From Labrenzia sp. PHM005 (GTDB lineage: Bacteria > Pseudomonadota > Alphaproteobacteria > Rhizobiales > Stappiaceae), in the NCBI RefSeq assembly GCF_006517275.1, contig NZ_CP041191.1, positions 5,885,001 to 5,949,000 on the forward strand: a DNA stretch of 64,000 nt. The letters are read 5' to 3'. Shown in pieces: positions 1 to 9,229 of this stretch (positions are counted from its first letter, which is position 1; each line of letters opens with the position of its first letter). The position numbers and the translations under genes were made by a program. A model generated the notes under the pieces. The model was not told where the DNA came from. It ran no database searches and was given only the letters and a program-made list of their open reading frames with translations.

Positions 1-47
1 ATGCCTACTCTATTGTTGTGACAACGGACGGTCCGGGATCAATTGCC

Positions 48-908
48 ATGTCGCATCAGGTCTATTGTGCTCGCTCATTTTTCTCGACGAGGTTCCATCA
101 TGGTTCCGCGGCGGTCGCCTTGCTCACCGTCTTGTTGTGGATCTGTGCCGCAGCACCGGCCTTTGCGATTTGCCAACTCGTCGCCAACGCGCCCTATAAA
201 ACACCCAACCCTGGCGAAATCCGCATCTGGAAAGCAGCATTGCAACCGGATGAGATCCAGATCCGCTACATCGGACACTCCACATTTGAACTGGAGACTC
301 CGAGAGGTGTCCGCATTGCCACCGACTACAACGACAGTGTCCGGCCATTTTTGCCGCCGACAGTCGCAACGATGAACGGTGCCCATAGCACGCATTATTC
401 AATCAATCCTGATCCCAATATCGAACACCTGCTTTACGGCTGGAACCGGAACGGCGGACCGATGGACCATGATCTGACTGTCGATGACGTCCGCATCCGC
501 AACATTCAAACAAACATCCGGGGCTGGGATGGAGAAACCCGGCGGCTCGGGAATTCGATCTTCATTTTTGAGGTTGCCGATCTTTGTGTTGCCCATCTTG
601 GGCACCTGCATCACCGGCTGACGCAGGAAGACCTGAAACGCCTTGGCCAGATTGACGTCATTTTCGCGGCAATCGACAATACATCGACACTGCGCCTGGA
701 TAGCCTGATGGATGTTTTGGCCAGCATCGGGCCGTCGATGGTGATCCCAATGCATTTTCATTTTGCAGGCGCCTTGCCCGCTTTTATTGGCAGAGCAACG
801 GAACAAGGCTATCAGATCGTCCGGGCAGAGACACCGAGCCTCACGGTCAGCCGGAAAACGCTGCCCGCTCAAAAGACCGTCTACATCATGATGCCGGGCG
901 GCGCTTGA
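48..908 (+). CDS. Exported MBL-fold metallo-hydrolase-like protein
   Basis: Predicted 286-aa secreted protein of the metallo-beta-lactamase superfamily, UlaG-like branch. A hydrophobic segment ending in APAFA is a likely signal peptide, placing it in the periplasm. Fold landmarks in order are IRYIGHSTFEL (first beta strands), AHSTHYS where the HxHxDH metal motif would lie, HLGHLHH (the D/GHxGH region) and MVIPMHFHF near the C-terminus. The canonical HxHxDH is degenerate although several histidines survive, so metal content and activity are uncertain. ATG at 48 is preferred; an in-frame GTG at 18 would add ten residues before the signal peptide. It converges on the rsmD-rluB pair. The substrate cannot be inferred. 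Confidence 0.75.
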   Translation: MSHQVYCARSFFSTRFHHGSAAVALLTVLLWICAAAPAFAICQLVANAPYKTPNPGEIRIWKAALQPDEIQIRYIGHSTFELETPRGVRIATDYNDSVRPFLPPTVATMNGAHSTHYSINPDPNIEHLLYGWNRNGGPMDHDLTVDDVRIRNIQTNIRGWDGETRRLGNSIFIFEVADLCVAHLGHLHHRLTQEDLKRLGQIDVIFAAIDNTSTLRLDSLMDVLASIGPSMVIPMHFHFAGALPAFIGRATEQGYQIVRAETPSLTVSRKTLPAQKTVYIMMPGGA

Positions 909-916
909 ATTGATGC

Positions 917-1480
917 CTACTCGGCAAAGCCAAACTGCAAAAACAACACCTGGCTGTCACCAGCTTGGCGCCGATCGAGCTCGGTGAACCCTTCCGGTGT
1001 CTCTACGTCCGCCGACGCGCGTTCTTCCAAAACACACAGCGCACCGAATTTTAGCCAGCCTCCGGCCGCCGCTGATGCAAGGGCCTTCTCACCCAGCGCC
1101 TTGTCGTAAGGCGGATCGGCAAAAACCAAGTCAAACGGCTCGATCGTGCCGGTTTCACCTAACCGCGTGGCATCCCGCCGGAAGATCTTGGCCGCCCCAT
1201 TGAGACCAAAACTTTCCATGTTGCGGCGGATCACGCCTCGCGCGTCACTTGCTTCTTCAATAAAGGTGCAATGGCGCGCGCCCCGGCTGATGGCTTCAAA
1301 CCCGAGCGCGCCTGTTCCGGCGAAGAGGTCGAGCACTCGGCAGCCGTCTAAGTCAAAATCCAGTCCGTGTGCTAGAATATTGAACACGGTTTCCCGCAGA
1401 CGGTCGCTTGTTGGTCGTGTTGCGGAAGACTTGGGTGTGGCCAGAGCCGCGCCTTTGAACCGTCCGGCAACAATCCTCAC
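917..1480 (-). CDS. rsmD: 16S rRNA (guanine966-N2)-methyltransferase RsmD
   Basis: A 187-aa SAM-dependent methyltransferase that modifies G966 of 16S rRNA during small-subunit assembly. The N-terminus MRIVAGRFKG is typical of RsmD. The SAM-binding motif I region VLDLFAGTGALGFEA lies near residue 50 and the catalytic DPPY motif (FADPPYD) near residue 120. Length matches the family. The start codon overlaps the stop of the upstream pseudouridine synthase gene by 4 bases, so the two rRNA-modification genes are translationally coupled, an arrangement common in alphaproteobacteria. Confidence 0.95.
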   Translation of the reverse strand: MRIVAGRFKGAALATPKSSATRPTSDRLRETVFNILAHGLDFDLDGCRVLDLFAGTGALGFEAISRGARHCTFIEEASDARGVIRRNMESFGLNGAAKIFRRDATRLGETGTIEPFDLVFADPPYDKALGEKALASAAAGGWLKFGALCVLEERASADVETPEGFTELDRRQAGDSQVLFLQFGFAE

Positions 1481-2814
1481 GTACGCCCCCCGCGCCGCGG
1501 CGGACGGCCGTCGCGGGATGGACCGCGCCGGTTACCCTTATCTTCATTCGAGCGGCGTTCCTGCTGCTTGTCATCAACAAGACCGTCGTCCCCCCAAATC
1601 CGCCGTTTTGGTGGTTCCCGGCGTTCTTCCGTTTGATCCCGGCGCAGTTTGGGTTCGGAGGTCATGCGGAACCGGGAGCGCGGCGAAACCTTTTCCCGCC
1701 GGGGGCCTTCGTTTTTGCGCTTGCCCTGTTTATGGTCTGGCTTGTCACTTTTGGAAGCTTTCTTCCGGTCCGTGGCAGTCTTGCCTTCTTTTGCCGTCAG
1801 CCATTTGCCCTGGTTCTGCCCCCGAGCTGCCCCGCCATCACGGCCACCGGATTTGGAGCCGGTGCGTTTTTTCTCCGGCTCCTGTTTTGGCATATGGAAA
1901 ATTGGCGCATCAAAGTCCGCACCTGCTTCTTCTGCCAGTGTTTCGCCCAGCTGATCGCGCAACACACGGCCGCGGATTTCCCGGACATCTCCTTCGGCCA
2001 GATCCATCAGCTGGAACGGACCATAAGACAGGCGGATCAAGCGGTTCACGGACATGCCAAGATGTTCAAGGACCCGTTTGACTTCCCGGTTTTTACCTTC
2101 GCGCAACCCGACCGTCATCCAGACGTTGCCGCCCTGTTCCTTGTCGAGTGTGGCTTCGATTGCCCCGTAAAGCACACCGTCGATGGCAACACCATCTTGC
2201 AGGGTATCAAGGTCCGCTTGAGTAACCTTTCCAAACGCCCGCACGCGGTAGCGGCGCAGCCATCCGGTAGACGGCAATTCCAGAACCCGCGCCAAACCGC
2301 CGTCGTTGGTCAGGAGCAACAGGCCTTCAGTGTTGATGTCGAGACGGCCAACAGTCAAAACCCGCGGCAGATCGTCCGGCAGGCGGTCAAACACGGTCGG
2401 CCGGCCTTCCGGATCCTTATTGGTGGTCACCAGGCCGCGCGGCTTGTGATAGAGCCACAACCTCGTGCGTTCGCGCAAAGGCAGCGGTTCGCCGTCGACA
2501 AGGACCTTGTCATTGCCGGTCACCGTGACCGCCGGTGTGGTCAGCACCTTGCCGTTGAGCTCTACCCGGCCATTTTCAATCCAGGTTTCCGCCTCCCGGC
2601 GCGAACACAGCCCGGCGCGCGCCATAACCTTGGCGATGCGTTCACCACGGTCACCGTCCGGCAAGCTGGCGCGGTCAGCCTCCGCCTTGACTACAGGCTT
2701 ACGGCCGGCTGGTTTCGCAGGTTTGCCAGATCCGCGTTTTTCCGCTGCACGTTTGGGACGGTTCCGGCCGTCTTGAGGGCCAGTCCGTTTCGGAGAGAAT
2801 TTTTTTGTCGTCAT
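1477..2814 (-). CDS. rluB: rRNA pseudouridine synthase, RluB/RsuA family
   Basis: A 445-aa pseudouridine synthase, probably acting on 23S rRNA. An S4 RNA-binding domain begins near residue 58 (RIAKVMARAGLCSRREAE). The RsuA/RluB catalytic signature GRLDINTEGLLLLTND carries the catalytic aspartate at about residue 159. The first roughly 55 residues and about the last 140 are Lys/Arg/Gly/Asp-rich low-complexity tails, which makes it much longer than a minimal RluB (about 250-300 aa). Such disordered basic tails recur in alphaproteobacterial members and probably aid rRNA binding. The gene precedes rsmD with a 4-base overlap. RluB versus RluE/RsuA specificity is inferred from overall resemblance. 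Confidence 0.88.
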   Translation of the reverse strand: MTTKKFSPKRTGPQDGRNRPKRAAEKRGSGKPAKPAGRKPVVKAEADRASLPDGDRGERIAKVMARAGLCSRREAETWIENGRVELNGKVLTTPAVTVTGNDKVLVDGEPLPLRERTRLWLYHKPRGLVTTNKDPEGRPTVFDRLPDDLPRVLTVGRLDINTEGLLLLTNDGGLARVLELPSTGWLRRYRVRAFGKVTQADLDTLQDGVAIDGVLYGAIEATLDKEQGGNVWMTVGLREGKNREVKRVLEHLGMSVNRLIRLSYGPFQLMDLAEGDVREIRGRVLRDQLGETLAEEAGADFDAPIFHMPKQEPEKKRTGSKSGGRDGGAARGQNQGKWLTAKEGKTATDRKKASKSDKPDHKQGKRKNEGPRREKVSPRSRFRMTSEPKLRRDQTEERREPPKRRIWGDDGLVDDKQQERRSNEDKGNRRGPSRDGRPPRRGGRT

Positions 2815-2976
2815 GGGGGCGTCATAGCAGAGCCGGACGCATTCGGGAATCGCTTGTTTTCACCATTATTGCTTCCAATGCGGTTCTTTCGCTGGTTTTG
2901 ATACCGGCCAACCCGCATTTGCGGCTGACGGATTGGCGAATTCCTTCTAAATATCAGCGCAAGCTGAGAGATTGAT

Positions 2977-3444
2977 ATGACCACCGACCCCGCCCAGACA
3001 CTCGAAAAAACCTATATGGACCTTGCTTTGGAAGAAGCGGAAAAAGCCGCGGTCCGGGGCGAAGTGCCTGTGGGAGCCGTTCTGGTCCAAAACGGCAAAA
3101 TTCTGGCCCGCGATGGCAATCGGACCCTGGAACTGAACGATCCAACAGCACACGCCGAAGTACTGGTCATCCGCAGCGCCTGCGAACACCTGCAATCCCA
3201 GCGGCTGCCGGAGTGTGATCTCTATGTAACGTTGGAACCCTGTGCCATGTGCGCCGCCGCCATTTCCTTTGCCCGAATCCGTCGCCTCTACTACGGCGCA
3301 GCCGATGAAAAGGGTGGTGCCGTTGACCATGGCCCCCGGTTCTTTTGCCAGCCGACATGTCATCACGGGCCTGAAACTTACGCGGGGATAGGTGAACGCC
3401 AGTCAGCCGCGCTTTTAAAGTCTTTTTTTCAAGGACGGCGCTGA
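2977..3444 (+). CDS. tadA: tRNA-specific adenosine deaminase TadA
   Basis: A 155-aa zinc-dependent deaminase of the cytidine/deoxycytidylate deaminase fold that makes the wobble inosine A34-to-I34 in tRNA-Arg(ACG). The zinc and proton-shuttle motif HAE is at residues 59-61 and the two cysteine ligands are in PCAMC at 88-92. Length is normal for TadA. It is divergent from rluB. The start follows the purine-rich stretch AAGCTGAGAG at about 2960, so ATG 2977 is likely. Confidence 0.93.
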   Translation: MTTDPAQTLEKTYMDLALEEAEKAAVRGEVPVGAVLVQNGKILARDGNRTLELNDPTAHAEVLVIRSACEHLQSQRLPECDLYVTLEPCAMCAAAISFARIRRLYYGAADEKGGAVDHGPRFFCQPTCHHGPETYAGIGERQSAALLKSFFQGRR

Positions 3445-3589
3445 TCAAATTGCGGTTGCACAATTGCCACAGGTTCCTTCTATTCCTTCATCTAGCCCTC
3501 AGATTTTGTTGCTCATGCAACCGGCTGTTGGTTAACTGATCTGCAGACATCCATAGAAGCGCCGCTTGCGTTCTCCTGGAGAAAATCAG

Positions 3590-4762
3590 ATGAAAAAACT
3601 TGCTCTTTTTGGCGCCGCAGTTGCACTGTCTGGGCTAACGACAGGTGTCCAGGCCGCCGATTTGCCGCTGGCGCCGGAACCCGTTGATTACGTTAGGATT
3701 TGCGACGCTTACGGAACCCGGTTCTTCTATCTGCCAGGAACAGACACGTGCCTACGTGTTGGCGGCCGTATTCGTGTTGAATACCGGTTCAACAATTACG
3801 GCGATGGACCGAACAACTGGTCAGATAAAGCGCAAACATCCACGGTCTTCCGGTCCCGTGGATACATCTATTTGGATTCGCGCACGGCAACTGAATATGG
3901 GCTGCTGCGCACATTCACCTCGATTTTCCACACCAGTGACAGCAGCGCATTTGGCGCAGTCACACCGGAGCTTGAATTCAGCTTCGTCCAGTTCGGTGGT
4001 TTCACCTTTGGCCGCACGCAATCATTCTGGGATTATTGGACCGGCTATTCCTGGGGCGCTCAAGTCACGTCCTATTCGGATACCAAGTCCAACGTGATTG
4101 CCTATACCGGCACATTCGGGAACGGTATCTCAGCAAGTGTATCACTGGAAAATGCCGCTTCCAGGCAGGTTCAGCTGATATCTGCTGGTGGCAATGGATA
4201 CGGCGGCGACAAACTCCCGGATGCCATCGCCAACATCCGCATCGAACAAGGATGGGGATCTGCTCAGCTGATGGGTGTCCTGCATCATGTCCGGTTTGCC
4301 GACGTTGCAGCAGAAGGCAAACTCGGCTGGGCTATTGGCGCCGGCGCGCAAATCAATGTTCCCTTTCTTGGAAGCAAAGATAAAATTGCGATCCAAGTTG
4401 CGTATTCCGATGGCGCCAGCCGGTTCCCACTCGACAGCTGGGACAGCCAGATCACCGATGCCATCAATATAGCCGGCAGCACCAAGACAACCAAGACCTG
4501 GAACATCGCAGGCGGTTGGCATCACGCCTTCTCCGATGCCTGGCAGGCCAATCTGGAAGGGGGCTATCACGTTGCTGATGCGGCAACGGATGCCTATGAC
4601 TTCAGCCAGTGGACCGCCACGGGCAACGTTGCTTGGACCCCGGTGTCCGGCCTGGTCATTGGCGCTGAGATGCAATACCGCAATGTGGATTACAAGGCTG
4701 CGTCCGGACTGGCTGACAAGGGAGAGATCTACACCACTTTCCGTGTGCAGAGAACGTTCTGA
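3590..4762 (+). CDS. Outer-membrane porin, alphaproteobacterial Porin_2 family
   Basis: A 390-aa trimeric beta-barrel porin allowing passive diffusion of small solutes across the outer membrane. ATG 3590 follows a good ribosome-binding site (GGAGAAAA), whereas an upstream in-frame start at 3566 lacks one. The signal peptide ends at about residue 22 (TGVQA, then ADLPL). The family hallmark follows: CDAYGTRFFYLPGTDTCLR, with two cysteines probably disulphide-bonded, then RVGGRIRVEYRF. Many amphipathic beta strands follow and the chain ends in aromatic F (RVQRTF), the usual outer-membrane insertion signal. A 125-bp upstream region precedes it; it is monocistronic. Confidence 0.93.
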   Translation: MKKLALFGAAVALSGLTTGVQAADLPLAPEPVDYVRICDAYGTRFFYLPGTDTCLRVGGRIRVEYRFNNYGDGPNNWSDKAQTSTVFRSRGYIYLDSRTATEYGLLRTFTSIFHTSDSSAFGAVTPELEFSFVQFGGFTFGRTQSFWDYWTGYSWGAQVTSYSDTKSNVIAYTGTFGNGISASVSLENAASRQVQLISAGGNGYGGDKLPDAIANIRIEQGWGSAQLMGVLHHVRFADVAAEGKLGWAIGAGAQINVPFLGSKDKIAIQVAYSDGASRFPLDSWDSQITDAINIAGSTKTTKTWNIAGGWHHAFSDAWQANLEGGYHVADAATDAYDFSQWTATGNVAWTPVSGLVIGAEMQYRNVDYKAASGLADKGEIYTTFRVQRTF

Positions 4763-4794
4763 CAAGGTCGCACCATCGACCTAGAAAAAGAAAA

Positions 4795-4819
4795 CAGCGC
4801 TTGGTGACACCGAGCGCTG
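4795..4819 (-). terminator. Rho-independent terminator for the minus-strand hydrolase gene
   Basis: An 11-bp stem (left arm CAGCGCTTGGT, one G-U pair) with a 3-base loop. On the plus strand it is preceded by an A-rich tract, so on the minus strand it is followed by a T-rich tail. It therefore fits leftward transcription from the hydrolase gene ending at 5032, about 210 bp away, better than the porin. Confidence 0.5.
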
Positions 4820-4930
4820 AGGCCGTTGAAATTTGCTGGCCTGCCAATCTAATTCTGTGCCGCACCGGCCTTGAGCCGGTGTCAAACCCATCCAAAATGT
4901 TATTTTCCAATGAGTTGGCATTAGTGGAGA

Positions 4931-4960
4931 TCCCGGATCACAGCTTCGCTGCGTCCGGGA
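4931..4960. repeat. REP-like imperfect palindrome
   Basis: Outer arms TCCCGGA and TCCGGGA enclose inner arms CAGC and GCTG. This looks like the short CCGGA-type intergenic palindromes dispersed in many alphaproteobacterial genomes. A second perfect hairpin, CACCGGC/GCCGGTG, lies just upstream at 4863-4881. Only one copy was noticed here, so repeat status is inferred from form. Confidence 0.4.
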
Positions 4961-5031
4961 AAGCCTGTGGAGAGGTTTATCAGCAGTCTGACGGCGCTTT
5001 ATTTTTTGATTGAGCCCAACAACTTGGCGTG

Positions 5032-5916
5032 TCAGCAGGCTTTTCTGACAGTCTCCAAAGCGCAGTAGGTGCGTTGCACCGTTTCCCACAGGCCGTTCTT
5101 CCACAAATCGCTGTGGCTTACGCCGTCGACAATTTCCAAGTTCTTGGGTTCCGGGGCCAGCTCATAGAGGCGTTTGCCATGCTCAACCGGGATGATCCGG
5201 TCCTTGGTGCCGTGCAGGATCAGGATTGGGCTTTGAACCTTCTTGATCCGCTCCCGCGTCGGCATGGGGTCTTTCATCAAGGCGGCAACCGGTAGCCAGG
5301 GGTAGCGCTGCGCAGCAATGTCGACCAGCGCTGTGTAGGGCGCTTCCAGAACCAGCAGTTTGGCATCGGGCCGTTGTTCGGCAACCGCCGTTGCCACACC
5401 TGTGCCAAGGCTTTCGCCGTGCAGGATTACCGGAGTGCCAGTCGCGGTCAGCCGATCATAGTGTTCCAAAGCATCTGAGATAAACGCGGCCTCGGACGGT
5501 GAACCTTCACTGCCCGAATACCCGCGATAAGTTGGCGCGTATAGACCGTAGCCGCTGTCCAAAACATGTTTGAACCGTTTGTGGCGTGCCGACAAATTGC
5601 TGGAGTTGCCGTGAAAATACATGACCGTCGGCGCTCCAGGCCGCGGCTCTGCGGTCCACACCGTGACATTCGTGCCATCGGCCATTGTCACCGTCTCGAC
5701 AGCAACGCCTTCCAGTCCCTTGGCTTCCGGGGTTTCAAGTTCACCAGTTGGAACAAAGACGAAGTTGCGCTGATTGAAATACATGTAACCAGCTGCAATG
5801 CCGTAGGCGATCACACCGGCCACCAGAACCTTGCGCAAAACCCGTCCGCCCTTGCGCCAAGCACTCACGCTATCCGTTGCCGACGATATAGAAGAATTGC
5901 CGTCTTCTGCGCTCAT
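5032..5916 (-). CDS. Membrane-anchored alpha/beta hydrolase (ABHD13/Bem46-like)
   Basis: A 294-aa alpha/beta-hydrolase-fold protein. A single N-terminal transmembrane helix at about residues 30-47 (VLVAGVIAYGIAAGYMYF) probably anchors it in the inner membrane with the catalytic domain outside. The oxyanion-hole strand is VMYFHGNSSN, the nucleophile elbow is GESLG, and the late acid and histidine are probably in GTKDRIIP and GVSHSDLW. These features match the Bem46/ABHD13 group of serine hydrolases. The substrate is unknown; a lipid or peptide ester is plausible. It lies downstream of mutL on the same strand with a 57-bp gap. Confidence 0.82.
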   Translation of the reverse strand: MSAEDGNSSISSATDSVSAWRKGGRVLRKVLVAGVIAYGIAAGYMYFNQRNFVFVPTGELETPEAKGLEGVAVETVTMADGTNVTVWTAEPRPGAPTVMYFHGNSSNLSARHKRFKHVLDSGYGLYAPTYRGYSGSEGSPSEAAFISDALEHYDRLTATGTPVILHGESLGTGVATAVAEQRPDAKLLVLEAPYTALVDIAAQRYPWLPVAALMKDPMPTRERIKKVQSPILILHGTKDRIIPVEHGKRLYELAPEPKNLEIVDGVSHSDLWKNGLWETVQRTYCALETVRKAC

Positions 5917-5973
5917 TCAGATCTCCATAAGCCATCTTCCAGCGCCGCATCGCTCTGAAAGACCAGAACGGGA

Positions 5974-7869
5974 CTATTTGCGGCCAAACAACTTTTCTAT
6001 ATCGCTCAATTTCAGCTCAACCCAAGTCGGCCGGCCGTGATTGCACTGACCAGACAGGGGCGTTGCTTCCATATCGCGCAAAAGCGCATCCATCTCTTCC
6101 GGCCGCATCCGCCGTCCGGCCCGGACCGACCCATGGCACGCCATCGTGGCCGCAACATGGTCCAGTTTTTCCCGCAAGCTCTCGGCCGTCTCCCATTCGG
6201 CCAATTCATCAGCCAGCGTGCGGACCATGCCTTGAATGTCCATATCCCCCAAAATGGCCGGGGTTTCGCGCACCGCGATCGCGCCGGGACCAAAGGCCTC
6301 CAAGGAAAGTCCAACTTTCTCCAAATCTTCAGCACGCTCCGCCAGCCGGGCCGCATCTTCTTCCGGCAAGTCTACGATCTCCGGGATCAACAGGATCTGC
6401 CGGGCCACGTCTTTTTTTGCCAAGGCTTCTTTCAAGCGCTCATAGACAAGCCGCTCGTGCGCTGCGTGCTGATCGACGATGACAACGCCGTCTTGGGTCT
6501 GCGAGATGATGTAAGTTTCATGCACCTGAGCCCGGGCGGCGCCAAGCGGAAGGTCGGTTTTTTCCGCTTCAACCGGAACATCATGCGCTCTTGCATCGGC
6601 AGAGGGCGTCACCAAACCGGAAAGTCCAGTCTGGATCTCTGCAGCCGGAGCCTCGGCAAACCCATGGGCCGGTGGCAGAGCCTGCTCCAGCGGCCGGAAC
6701 ACATCGGGCGCCCAACGCTCCGCTGTCGCAACAGAAGAATATCCGCCTGCGGGCTGAGGTGCGGCTCCACCAGATCCGTAAGACGGCCCGGCTGCTGCGA
6801 AAGGACGTTCCCCGCCCGCCGCCTGCGCCCGGATGGCATCGAGCGCGACAGCGGCATTCGAGGTCGAAGATCGATGTCCGGCCTGGACCAGCGCATGTTT
6901 GATCGCCCCAACCAAGAGCCCCCGCACCAGCTGGGAATCGCGGAACCGGACATCGGATTTGGCCGGATGCACATTCACATCCACCAAGGCCGGATCGAGA
7001 TCAATAAACAGAACCACCACCGGATGACGGTCCCGCGCCAGCACATCCGCATAGGCGCCGCGCAGGCCGGACAAGAGCAATTTGTCTTTCACCGGCCGCC
7101 CGTTGACGAAGAAAAACTGATGCTGGGCGTTGCCCCTGTGGTGGGTGGGCAGCCCGGCAAACCCGGTGAGGCGCACGCCTTCGCGGCCCGCATCAATCTC
7201 CATGGCATTGTCGGTGAACTCCTGCCCCAAAATCTGCGCGATCCGGGCCAGATGCGGCTCGTCGCCCCGCGCTGCCGGCCAGTTTTGCGGTTGCCGATCA
7301 GCCCCTGACAGAGAGAAGCCGATTTCCGGATACGCCAGCGCAATCCGTTTGACAATTTCTGTGATCGCCGCCGCTTCCGCCCGGTCTGATTTCAAAAACT
7401 TCAACCGGGCCGGTGTTGCGAAAAAGAGATCCCGGACTTCAACCTGCGTGCCCTTGGAGCGGGCAGCCGGGGCAATTGGCTGCTCCTTGCCGCCTTCAAC
7501 CGCGATGGCCCAGGCGTGATCTTCTTCACTGTGGCGGGTCTGGATCACCAGCCGGGCGACCGAGCCGATCGACGGCAACGCCTCGCCGCGAAAGCCAAGC
7601 GTGCGGATATCGAACAGGTCGTCATCGGAAATCTTGGAGGTGCAGTGGCGGCGGATCGCCAGTTTCAGATCCGCCTGGCGCATGCCCGCGCCATCATCCG
7701 CCACCCGCATCAGGGTCTTGCCGCCAGCGGCCGTGACAATATCGATCTGCGTTGCCCCGGCGTCCACAGCGTTTTCAACCAGTTCCTTGATCACACTGGC
7801 AGGCCGTTCAATCACCTCACCGGCGGCAATCTGGTTGATCACCTGTTCGCCAAGTTGCCTGACTTGCAT
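5974..7869 (-). CDS. mutL: DNA mismatch repair protein MutL
   Basis: A 631-aa GHKL ATPase that couples MutS mismatch recognition to strand incision. N-terminal ATPase motifs are [11 protein letters not shown] (motif I), DDGAGM (motif II) and TLGFRGEAL (motif III). The C-terminal domain holds the endonuclease motif [12 protein letters not shown], matching DQHA(X)2E(X)4E, plus ACHGSVRAG and CNHGRP, the other metal-site elements. It is therefore the self-nicking MutL type expected where MutH is absent. A long linker joins the domains at about residues 330-440. Start ATG 7869 gives the conserved N-terminus [19 protein letters not shown]. Confidence 0.97.
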   Translation of the reverse strand: MQVRQLGEQVINQIAAGEVIERPASVIKELVENAVDAGATQIDIVTAAGGKTLMRVADDGAGMRQADLKLAIRRHCTSKISDDDLFDIRTLGFRGEALPSIGSVARLVIQTRHSEEDHAWAIAVEGGKEQPIAPAARSKGTQVEVRDLFFATPARLKFLKSDRAEAAAITEIVKRIALAYPEIGFSLSGADRQPQNWPAARGDEPHLARIAQILGQEFTDNAMEIDAGREGVRLTGFAGLPTHHRGNAQHQFFFVNGRPVKDKLLLSGLRGAYADVLARDRHPVVVLFIDLDPALVDVNVHPAKSDVRFRDSQLVRGLLVGAIKHALVQAGHRSSTSNAAVALDAIRAQAAGGERPFAAAGPSYGSGGAAPQPAGGYSSVATAERWAPDVFRPLEQALPPAHGFAEAPAAEIQTGLSGLVTPSADARAHDVPVEAEKTDLPLGAARAQVHETYIISQTQDGVVIVDQHAAHERLVYERLKEALAKKDVARQILLIPEIVDLPEEDAARLAERAEDLEKVGLSLEAFGPGAIAVRETPAILGDMDIQGMVRTLADELAEWETAESLREKLDHVAATMACHGSVRAGRRMRPEEMDALLRDMEATPLSGQCNHGRPTWVELKLSDIEKLFGRK

Positions 7870-7981
7870 GAAATACCCTTTGATTGGTTCCGTTTGCTAC
7901 GCTCTTCGGATATGGTCCGCGCCGGATTTACATCGATTCCGCGCAATCCTATCAGACTATATACCATCCGAGTGACCCACC

Positions 7982-8857
7982 ATGACCGTTTCTGCACCGC
8001 TTCTTGTTGACGGGCTTCATGCCCTTGCCCCGCAATACAAGGGCATTTTGTGCGATGTCTGGGGGGTTCTGCACAACGGCATTGCAGCCTTTGAGGAGGC
8101 CCACAAAGCGCTACAGCGCTACCGCGAGGAGACCGGCGGACATGTGGTTCTGATCACCAACGCGCCGCGGCCGGCCGACAAGGTCGCCGAGATGCTTGAA
8201 AGTTTGGGCGTTCCCAATGAGGCCTACGACAGTATTGTTACCTCCGGTGATGTCACCCGGGACGTTCTGGTGGCCCAAGGCTCCAAAACCCTGCTTCACA
8301 TCGGTCCGGACCGGGACCAGCCGCTTTATCACAATTTGGAAGCCACCTTCACCAGCGTGGATGAGGATGCGGAAGCCATCAGCTGCACCGGGTTCCGGGA
8401 CGATGAAACCGAAACGCCGGACGACTACCGTGAGCGGCTGGAAAAACTCGCTGCGCGCAAGCTTCTGATGATCTGCGCCAACCCGGATATCGTTGTGGAA
8501 CGGGGCGATAAGTTGGTCTGGTGCGCCGGCGCGCTGGCGCGGCTTTACGAAGATCTCGGCGGAGAAGTTGCCATCCTAGGCAAGCCGCATGCGCCGATTT
8601 ATGAGGCCGGTTTGAAACGCCTCGCCGAGCTTGCCGGACAGCCGATCGACAAGCAGGACGTTCTGGCGATCGGCGACGGCCTGCCAACGGATATCCGCGG
8701 GGCCGTCTCCCAGGACATCGATGTCCTGTTCATCACCGCCGGCATTCACGTCTCCGATTTCGGCCCGAGCGAAGCCCCGGAAGAACACCTCATCCGCAAA
8801 CGCCTCGTCGAAGAAGGCCTTCGCGCCCGGGCAGCCATTCCCCGGCTGTGGTGGTGA
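7982..8857 (+). CDS. HAD-superfamily hydrolase, TIGR01459 type (NagD-like)
   Basis: A 291-aa HAD phosphatase-fold protein related to NagD/PGP. Motif I reads CDVWGVLHNG: the nucleophile Asp is present but the +2 general-acid Asp is Trp, which I believe is characteristic of the TIGR01459 group rather than a mutation here. Motif II lies in VLITNAPRP, the motif III lysine in ILGKPHAPIYE, and motif IV is IGDGLPTDIRGA. The substrate is unknown. It is divergent from mutL across 112 bp. A perfect hairpin follows the stop codon directly. Confidence 0.88.
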   Translation: MTVSAPLLVDGLHALAPQYKGILCDVWGVLHNGIAAFEEAHKALQRYREETGGHVVLITNAPRPADKVAEMLESLGVPNEAYDSIVTSGDVTRDVLVAQGSKTLLHIGPDRDQPLYHNLEATFTSVDEDAEAISCTGFRDDETETPDDYRERLEKLAARKLLMICANPDIVVERGDKLVWCAGALARLYEDLGGEVAILGKPHAPIYEAGLKRLAELAGQPIDKQDVLAIGDGLPTDIRGAVSQDIDVLFITAGIHVSDFGPSEAPEEHLIRKRLVEEGLRARAAIPRLWW

Positions 8858-8876
8858 TTTCTAGGGTTCCTAGAAA
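8858..8876 (+). terminator. Stem-loop immediately after the HAD gene
   Basis: Perfect inverted repeat TTTCTAGG / CCTAGAAA with a 3-base loop starting at the base after the TGA stop. No T-run follows, so it may protect the 3' end rather than act as a true intrinsic terminator. Confidence 0.35.
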
Positions 8877-9229
8877 GTGGTATTGCGCCGTGGGATAACT
8901 AGCTGGAATAGGCTCGACCAGACCTTTAAGGTACAGAATCCAAACGGCGGCTCAGGATCGGCAATAGGCAATAGGCAATAGGCAATAGACTGTTTGCAGA
9001 GGCGCCTAAAAACAGCGATAGCAGATACTCGCTTGGATCGTGTGGTCGACTACCGGCCCAGACGTGCCGGTTGCGCGGTTCCAAGTCAATGTCCGCTTCG
9101 CCGACAAAAGCAAGCAGCATGATTTAGAAGCCGGCCCTTGGACTTGAACTGAATTATCCAGCACCTCAGCGAGCAAAATACGGCTTTGAATAATTGGAAA
9201 CATGAGCGTAGGGCTCCCAGAAACTGCCG
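8877..9229. other. Gene-free stretch with a short tandem repeat
   Basis: About 350 bp with no convincing reading frame on either strand. The only structure seen is the 7-bp tandem repeat at 8961-8988. Together with 9560-9965 it forms a poorly coding pocket around one orphan gene, unlike the densely packed surroundings. Confidence 0.6.
8961..8988. repeat. Tandem repeat, four copies of GCAATAG
   Basis: Four exact head-to-tail copies of the heptamer GCAATAG. Heptamer arrays of this kind are slippage-prone and common as hypervariable intergenic repeats. No gene overlaps it. Confidence 0.85.

Noticed and set aside
1633..2901. 422-aa open frame on the plus strand
   Set aside because: Antisense to rluB, whose S4 and catalytic motifs are certain; the frame is a by-product of GC-rich codon structure.
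6037..7308. 423-aa open frame on the plus strand
   Set aside because: Antisense to mutL; composition is Arg/Pro-rich without domain features.
8961..8988. Possible CRISPR-like array
   Set aside because: The units are 7 bp with no spacers, so it is a simple tandem repeat.
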